Shown: positions 59,206-64,000 of the stretch, one piece after another
Numbering within the stretch: position 1 is the first letter of the stretch
Layout of the letters: each line of letters opens with the position of its first letter
NCBI GenBank assembly: GCA_944336125.1
Contig: CALVLA010000003.1
Span: 1 to 64,000 of the forward strand
Direction: 5' to 3'
Length of the DNA: 64,000 nucleotides
Source of the DNA: an uncultured Clostridia bacterium
Lineage (GTDB): Bacteria; Bacillota; Clostridia; Christensenellales; CAG-314
Made by a program: the position numbers and the translations under genes
The notes under the pieces: generated by a model
What the model saw: the letters and a program-made list of their open reading frames with translations, nothing else
What the model was told of the DNA's origin: nothing
Databases searched by the model: none

Positions 59206-59822
59206 AAAATTTTATTACCATAGAGGGAACTGAAGGAGTGGGCAAATCCACTCAGGTGAGGTTTTTGCAGGAATACTGCAAAAAAAACGGTATTGACGCG
59301 GTGTTTACCCGTGAACCGGGCGGCAGCAAGGTTGCGGAAAAAATAAGAGAAATTATACTCGACAAGAACAACGGCGAAATGAGCGACGTTTGCGAGGCTT
59401 TTTTGTACGCTGCGGCAAGGGCTCAGCATCTTAAAGACATCGTTATACCTGCTTTGAACGAGGGCAAAATAGTTTTTTGCGACAGATACATCGATTCGTC
59501 ATACGCTTATCAGGGAGTGGGGCGCGGACTCGGACTTGATTTTGTCAAAAAGCTTAACGACCTCGCGATAGGCGACTACATGCCGCAGTACACGGTATTT
59601 CTCGACTTACCGCCAGAACAGGCGTTTAAAAGAAAAGGGGGCGCTGACGAAAACGACAGGCTTGAAATGTCGGGAAATGAATTTTTCCAAAAAGTTTATG
59701 ACGGATACAAGCAAACTATCCAAAATGACAAAAGCCGTTTTATCGTAGTCAGCCCTACGGGAACTAAATTCGAAACACACGACAAAATTGTCGCGGCTCT
59801 CAAAGAAAAGGGAATTTTTTGA
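59202..59822 (+). CDS. tmk: thymidylate kinase
   Basis: 206 residues. It phosphorylates dTMP to dTDP. P-loop IEGTEGVGKSTQ (about 7-18), the DR(Y/H) motif CDRYIDSSYAYQG, FTREPGGSKVAEKIRE, and the lid region PPEQAFKRKGGADENDRLE are seen. ATG 59202 overlaps the decarboxylase stop (ATGA); earlier in-frame codons belong to that gene's shadow. holB begins at its last base. Confidence 0.96.
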   Translation: MKNFITIEGTEGVGKSTQVRFLQEYCKKNGIDAVFTREPGGSKVAEKIREIILDKNNGEMSDVCEAFLYAAARAQHLKDIVIPALNEGKIVFCDRYIDSSYAYQGVGRGLGLDFVKKLNDLAIGDYMPQYTVFLDLPPEQAFKRKGGADENDRLEMSGNEFFQKVYDGYKQTIQNDKSRFIVVSPTGTKFETHDKIVAALKEKGIF

Positions 59823-60799
59823 TGGAACAGTTAACAAAGCTTATTTGCGATACCGAGGCATTTAAAAGCCTTAAAAAACAATTTGAACAAAACGCGTTTT
59901 CGCACGCTTACCTTGTGAGCGGGCAAGACCCTCTTTTGCTCAAAAAGTTTTTGGTTTTTGCCACGGCGCTTGCGCTTTGTCCCAAAGGAGGCTGTTTCAA
60001 ATGCATAACATGCAACAAGGTTTTTTCCGAAAATCACGTTGACGTAAAAAAATATCCGTCGGAAAAAGGCAAATATTTTGTAACAGACATAAACGAAATT
60101 ATCGACGACTGCTACGTCAAGCCTTTTGAGGGGGAACGAAAAGTTTACATCTTAAACGACTTTGATACCATGTCGGTTGTGCTTCAAAACAAACTGCTCA
60201 AAACTTTGGAAGAACCGCCGGAAAACACTGTGTTTTTCCTTGGCGCGTTTAACACGAGCGCGGTTTTGCCTACCGTAAAGTCAAGGTGCCAGAAAATTCA
60301 TTTGGATTGCGTTGATTTCGAAAAAGTGATAAGTTACCTTGTCGGTGAGGGTATAAACGAAGCAAATGCGGAAATCGCCGCTTCCTTCTGCGACGGAATG
60401 CCTTTGACGGCGGAAAGTTATGCCCGTGACAAGACGTTTTTCCTTTTGTTCGACAAGGTTGTCGAGTGCGTAAAAAACCTCGATTCGTCGAGAGACTCGT
60501 TAAGGACGGTTTCGCAGCTTCTTTCGTTAAGCAATGACTTTAAAATAGTTTTGAAAGTTATGGAAACACTTTTTGTGCAAACTCTCAAAGCCTATTCCGA
60601 CGAGGACTTGTTGTTGCTTAAACACAAAAAAAATGATATACTGACCATTAAGCAAAAATTTTCACAACGCGCCGTGTACAACATTTTGCCGCTTCTCGAC
60701 AAGGCGAAAATCAGCCTTGAAAACAACTGTAATCAGACGGTTGTGGCGGACAAACTGGTGCTAGGCATTTTGGAGGTAAGATATTCATGCCCAAAATAG
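59822..60799 (+). CDS. holB: DNA polymerase III delta-prime subunit
   Basis: 325 residues, part of the clamp loader. The N-terminal AAA+ fold starts with NAFSHAYLVSGQDPLLLKKF, in which the P-loop GKT is missing, as in other delta-prime subunits that do not hydrolyse ATP. The zinc module is CPKGGCFKCITCNKV, and the sensor region is KLLKTLEEPPENTVFFLGAFNTSAVLPTVKSRCQKIHL with the SRC motif. Coupled to tmk (TGATG) and overlapping ricT by 13 bases, the usual Firmicutes order. Confidence 0.94.
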   Translation: MEQLTKLICDTEAFKSLKKQFEQNAFSHAYLVSGQDPLLLKKFLVFATALALCPKGGCFKCITCNKVFSENHVDVKKYPSEKGKYFVTDINEIIDDCYVKPFEGERKVYILNDFDTMSVVLQNKLLKTLEEPPENTVFFLGAFNTSAVLPTVKSRCQKIHLDCVDFEKVISYLVGEGINEANAEIAASFCDGMPLTAESYARDKTFFLLFDKVVECVKNLDSSRDSLRTVSQLLSLSNDFKIVLKVMETLFVQTLKAYSDEDLLLLKHKKNDILTIKQKFSQRAVYNILPLLDKAKISLENNCNQTVVADKLVLGILEVRYSCPK

Positions 60800-61653
60800 T
60801 AGGCGTAAGATTTAAAGATATAGGCAAAATTTATTATTTCTCACCAAACGACATAGATTTTGAGGAAGGGGACGGCGTTATAGTTGAAACTGTGCGCGGT
60901 GTTGAATACGGTTTTGTGGCTTTGCCGCCGCGCGAGGTGTCGGAGGAGGACGTTGTTTCGCCTCTTAAACCCGTAGTGCGAAAAGCTACCGAAGCCGACA
61001 AAAAAACCGCGGAACGCAACCTTGCCAAAAAGCCCGACGCAATGAGGGTTGCCAAGGAAAAAATCGAAAAGCACAAGCTTAACATGAAGCTTATCGACTG
61101 TGAGTTTACCTTTGACAGCAGCAAAGTTATTTTTTACTTTACTTCCGAAACAAGGGTGGATTTTCGCGAACTGGTCAAAGACCTTGCTTCCTATTTCAGA
61201 ATACGTATCGAACTCAGGCAGGTGGGAATAAGAGACGAGGCCAAGCTTTTGGGAGGACTGGGACCTTGCGGCAGACCTTGCTGCTGTTCGAGCTGTATGG
61301 GCGATTTTGCGAGAGTGTCCATCAAAATGGCTAAAACACAGGGGCTTTCACTCAATCCTACCAAAATAAGCGGACTTTGCGGAAGACTTATGTGCTGTCT
61401 GCAATACGAAAACGACTACTACTCCGAAGTGTTTAAGCTTATGCCTAAAATTAACTCCGAAGTAACAACTCCTGACGGGAAGGCTACCGTTGTTTCAAAC
61501 GATATGCTCAAAAAAGTCGTTACCGTACGCTTTAATCTCGCGGACGGCAACGTCGAACTTAAAAATTACAACCTCGATCAAATTAAGGCAAAGCAAACTC
61601 TCGAAGTTTCGGACGACGACAATTCCGACGAGATAAAAGAACTGCTTGATTGA
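60787..61653 (+). CDS. ricT: PSP1-domain protein RicT (YaaT)
   Basis: 288 residues. In Bacillus RicT works with RicA and RicF, carries iron-sulfur clusters and influences RNase Y, competence and sporulation. The cysteine-rich signature GGLGPCGRPCCCSSCMGDF and GLCGRLMCCLQYE (about 155-210) is intact. The PSP1 core KVIFYFTSETRVDFRELVKDLASYFRIRIELRQVGIRDEAK precedes it. GGAGG lies upstream of ATG 60787, inside holB. Last gene of the operon. Confidence 0.94.
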   Translation: MPKIVGVRFKDIGKIYYFSPNDIDFEEGDGVIVETVRGVEYGFVALPPREVSEEDVVSPLKPVVRKATEADKKTAERNLAKKPDAMRVAKEKIEKHKLNMKLIDCEFTFDSSKVIFYFTSETRVDFRELVKDLASYFRIRIELRQVGIRDEAKLLGGLGPCGRPCCCSSCMGDFARVSIKMAKTQGLSLNPTKISGLCGRLMCCLQYENDYYSEVFKLMPKINSEVTTPDGKATVVSNDMLKKVVTVRFNLADGNVELKNYNLDQIKAKQTLEVSDDDNSDEIKELLD

Positions 61654-61662
61654 GAAAAGTAC

Positions 61663-61691
61663 TTAACAAACGATTTTTTTTGTGATATAAT
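61663..61691 (+). promoter_or_regulatory. promoter of ferredoxin
   Basis: TTAACA, 17 bp, TATAAT. Confidence 0.7.
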
Positions 61692-61704
61692 TCACTTAAA
61701 TTAG

Positions 61705-61893
<189 letters not shown>

Positions 61894-61934
61894 CACAAAC
61901 TTTTTTCGGGGACATGTTCCCCAGACAATATCAA

Positions 61935-61964
61935 GCGACCGGCTTTTGCCGGTCTCTTTTTTTT
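61935..61964 (+). terminator. terminator of ferredoxin
   Basis: GACCGGC-tttt-GCCGGTC with T8. A second small palindrome GGGGACATGTTCCCC lies just before, at 61908-61922. Confidence 0.85.
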
Positions 61965-62093
61965 GCAAAAAAACAAACTCAAAAAAACTTTTTCAAAAAA
62001 ATTTTGCTCATTTTCAACAAATTCCTTTTTGCCGCTGTATATCAAGTGTAACAAAAATACGGGCTATGACCCTTGACATAAAGGATAATTGAC

Positions 62094-62822
62094 ATGAAAA
62101 AAACATTGCGATTTTGTTTGATTTCCTGCGCGGCGGTATTTTCGCTTTTCGCATTGACCGCTTGCTCGGGAACGACTCTTGAGAGCATTTCCATAACAAC
62201 AAACCCCAACAAAACCGAATATGTCGTCGGCGAAAGCTTTGACGCCGAAGGCATGGTAGTTACCGCAAGTTATTCCGACGGTACTGTTGAAGTCATTGAC
62301 GATTACACCGTGGACAAAACAGGGCCTCTCGAGGCAGAAGATACTTCGATTACCGTTTCATACCAAGGCAAAATAGCCGAAGTGAAAATAGTAGTTAAAG
62401 AAAGTGAAAACGATTTGCATTCGGCTTACGACATCATAGTGGGCGAGTTTGACGAAATTAAGGCGGGCGTTGACAACGTAATAGGAATTACCCTTAAATC
62501 CACCGACGTAAAAGGTCTCGGTTATGACAACGTTCTCGTGTTTTTCGAAGTTAACTCAAAACCTGAAAACGCAAACGTAACGCTAACCGCTACCGACAGC
62601 AACGACAACGTAGTCGATTTGATTGAAACAGGTTTTTGGGGACCTTCGGGCGGATTTGAATTGCCTAACGCTTACAACGAAACTACCGACGTAACGGCAA
62701 ACTTCTCAACGGAAGGAACTTACACTTTTATGATTAAAGTTTGCACTGTTGACAGCGGAAACAACATCCTCAGCACAGTCTGCGCGGAAACAATCACGGT
62801 AAACGTTTCTGCCGCTGCTTAA
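62094..62822 (+). CDS. lipoprotein with bacterial Ig-like (Big_3) domain
   Basis: 242 residues. Signal MKKTLRFCLISCAAVFSLFALTAC with lipobox LTAC (lipid cysteine 24). Residues about 30-102 (ISITTNPNKTEYVVGESFDAEGMVVTASYSDGTVEVIDDYTV ... VSYQGKIAEVKIVV) form a Big_3-type Ig fold common in surface proteins of Firmicutes. The rest (110-242) is a second beta-rich domain of unknown family. It is probably an outer-face lipoprotein. The gap 61965-62093 before it shows no other gene. Confidence 0.82.
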   Translation: MKKTLRFCLISCAAVFSLFALTACSGTTLESISITTNPNKTEYVVGESFDAEGMVVTASYSDGTVEVIDDYTVDKTGPLEAEDTSITVSYQGKIAEVKIVVKESENDLHSAYDIIVGEFDEIKAGVDNVIGITLKSTDVKGLGYDNVLVFFEVNSKPENANVTLTATDSNDNVVDLIETGFWGPSGGFELPNAYNETTDVTANFSTEGTYTFMIKVCTVDSGNNILSTVCAETITVNVSAAA

Positions 62823-62840
62823 CATATATTCCTCATAAAA

Positions 62841-62873
62841 AACAAAAGCGCGTAAATGCGCTTTTGTTTTTTG
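62841..62873 (+). terminator. terminator of lipoprotein 62094-62822
   Basis: AAAAGCGC-gtaaat-GCGCTTTT with T run. Confidence 0.85.
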
Positions 62874-62931
62874 TTTTGTAATTTTTTTATTTGTCCTTTC
62901 ATAAAATTTAAAAAAACGAGAGGACAAAATC

Positions 62932-63609
62932 ATGCAAAACAGAAAAATCAACATTTTTTTAATTTTGGCTTTGTGCGTAACTTTGGTTTTGGGGCTTGTG
63001 GGCTGTCAAAACGTAAACAGGGCATTGGAAGAAAGCGTCAGCGAAATTCATGAGACGGTGCTTAACGGAAGCGACGATGACTTTTTTGTGGAAGCGATCG
63101 GAGGAAAGATGGAGGCGGAATACGCTCTTGACGGAGTAAAAAATCCTTCGCGAGAGTTTGTCTCGATAAGGGTGCGCGAAACGGGTGACGAAAACGTCGA
63201 CACTCTTTCGGCGGTATTTACTCTTGAAAACAACGACTATGACCTTTCGCTCAAACGTTCGCCTGTGGACAGCAGCGTGTGGACGGTTTACATCGAAAGT
63301 TCTCTTCCCGTTGAAACGCTTGACCTGACTCTTGTGTACGGTGAAGACAGCAGAAACTTTCAGCTTAAAAAAGTAGTGGCAGGGGAGGTAAAACCTCTCG
63401 ACATACTTAAAACCAACTTCGAAAACGAGCTTATGCAGTGTTACGAAAACGGAAAATTCAACTGCGAAATTTCCGTACGCCTTGTAAGATCGCCTAAAAA
63501 GCAGGACGAAAAATACTTTTGGCACGTAGTCGTTTACAAACCCGACAAAACCTTTTTCGGCCTTATGATTGACGCTTCTACCGGGGAAGTTCTTTCCAAA
63601 AAAAGCTGA
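62932..63609 (+). CDS. lipoprotein of unknown function
   Basis: 225 residues. Signal peptide MQNRKINIFLILALCVTLVLGLVGC with lipobox LVGC (cysteine 25). The mature part is acidic and beta-rich. The last 60 residues (DEKYFWHVVVYKPDKTFFGLMIDASTGEVLSKKS) have the shape of a PepSY-like repeat, ending in IDASTGEV. AGAGGA lies before the ATG. Family otherwise unrecognised. Single gene. Confidence 0.75.
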   Translation: MQNRKINIFLILALCVTLVLGLVGCQNVNRALEESVSEIHETVLNGSDDDFFVEAIGGKMEAEYALDGVKNPSREFVSIRVRETGDENVDTLSAVFTLENNDYDLSLKRSPVDSSVWTVYIESSLPVETLDLTLVYGEDSRNFQLKKVVAGEVKPLDILKTNFENELMQCYENGKFNCEISVRLVRSPKKQDEKYFWHVVVYKPDKTFFGLMIDASTGEVLSKKS

Positions 63610-63625
63610 AAATTTTGTTTTTTTG

Positions 63626-63654
63626 TTGTCAAAATCGGGTATCGCGTTTATAAT
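63626..63654 (+). promoter_or_regulatory. promoter of gene at window end
   Basis: TTGTCA, 17 bp, TATAAT, with the -10 ending 11 bases before ATG 63666. Confidence 0.7.
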
Positions 63655-63665
63655 AAAATATAACT

Positions 63666-64000
63666 ATGCGTATATCCGATAACAACAAAACCAGCTCAAC
63701 TTCATCATTGATTTTAAAAACCGCGGGCAAAACCTCATTGGTTTTGGTGGTGTTGCTTGTGTTGGTTTGCGCGCTTTTTTTGTTGCTTGCGCCTATGAGG
63801 GCAAGCGACTTTTTCTATTCTATGGGAATGAAAAAAACGGCGACTTCACTTGCTTACAACGCCGCATCCTCTTCAAACGAATTTGACGACTGGTGGGACG
63901 TGCTTGTCAAAGGAGTCAGCGCAAATTGTTACGACAAAGCTTATGAGGCGGCGGACAGACTTGAAAAAAACGAGGATTATTCCTCGCTTATTTCAAAAAA
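63666..64000 (+). CDS. membrane-anchored protein, 5' part only
   Basis: Open to the window edge; 111 codons are visible: MRISDNNKTSSTSSLILKTA, then a hydrophobic span (LVLVVLLVLVCALFLLLAPM) and a periplasmic or extracellular region with helical repeats (SLAYNAASSSNEFDDWWDVLVKGVSANCYDKAYEAADRLEKNEDY) that look TPR-like. The span may be an uncleaved anchor. There is no ribosome site and the -10 box ends 11 bases before the ATG, so the message has almost no leader. Family not recognised. Confidence 0.7.
   Translation, partial: MRISDNNKTSSTSSLILKTAGKTSLVLVVLLVLVCALFLLLAPMRASDFFYSMGMKKTATSLAYNAASSSNEFDDWWDVLVKGVSANCYDKAYEAADRLEKNEDYSSLISK

Overview
The window looks like chromosome of an anaerobic, spore-forming Bacillota of clostridial type. 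Supporting signs are pyruvate:ferredoxin oxidoreductase, rubrerythrin and rubredoxin, two clostridial ferredoxins, a Rex redox sensor, the sporulation genes yabP, yabQ and spoIIID, two T-box leaders, a preQ1 riboswitch, ECF transporters, and Gram-positive gene neighbourhoods (dnaG-rpoD-trmK; decarboxylase-tmk-holB-ricT; yabP-yabQ-divIC). Most of the DNA is AT-leaning with AAA- and TTT-rich codons. The first ~0.9 kb is clearly GC-richer and is foreign. Genus cannot be read from the sequence.

Layout. 1-0.95 kb: 3' end of a GC-rich large serine recombinase with an in-frame stop. 1-7.2 kb: dgt, then dnaG-rpoD-trmK-zinc-ribbon protein. 7.2-13.5 kb: asd (minus), a membrane protein, a methyltransferase, hslO, a TPR protein and a frameshifted YkvI-like transporter. 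13.5-20.2 kb: a minus-strand ABC uptake operon (substrate-binding lipoprotein, ATPase, permease). Its binding-protein gene is split by a 4,064-bp serine-recombinase element carrying three cargo genes. 20.2-25.6 kb: T-box valS, DegV, DUF1294, RluA-type pseudouridine synthase, CsoR. 25.7-31.0 kb: metal P-type ATPase behind a CsoR-like operator, serS, cysS. 31-34 kb: yabP-yabQ-divIC, a T-box-controlled transporter, spoIIID. 34-41 kb: TtcA-like enzyme, Fur/PerR with rubredoxin and rubrerythrin, a ComEC-like hydrolase, aroQ with a degenerate shikimate kinase, a sugar-type symporter, an acyltransferase. 41-52 kb: nifJ, ecfA1-ecfA2-ecfT-truA, rplM-rpsI, trxB, a preQ1-controlled QueT-type S component. 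52-64 kb: rex, DUF362 iron-sulfur protein, greA, lysS with an extra tRNA-binding domain, an XRE regulator, a 36-30-36 bp CRISPR-like repeat pair, the tmk-holB-ricT cluster, ferredoxin, and two lipoproteins.

The most interesting object is the element at 15880-19949. Its two ends carry the same 6-bp sequence. Joining them restores one uninterrupted reading frame for the binding protein (about 327 codons) with a family-typical sequence across the join. This resembles skin-type intervening elements, which excise to rebuild a gene. The cargo is a protein with two CDGCYC-type cysteine motifs and two tandem, diverged relatives of cysteine-synthase-fold PLP enzymes; I do not recognise this set as a described system.

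A second theme is expression. Several genes (24201, 38485, 45144, 57910, 63666 and probably 12508) have a -35/-10 pair placed so that transcription would begin at or within a few bases of the start codon, with no Shine-Dalgarno site, suggesting leaderless mRNAs. T-boxes, the preQ1 aptamer, the L13-type leader, a Fur box and a CsoR-like operator give readable regulation for many of the others.
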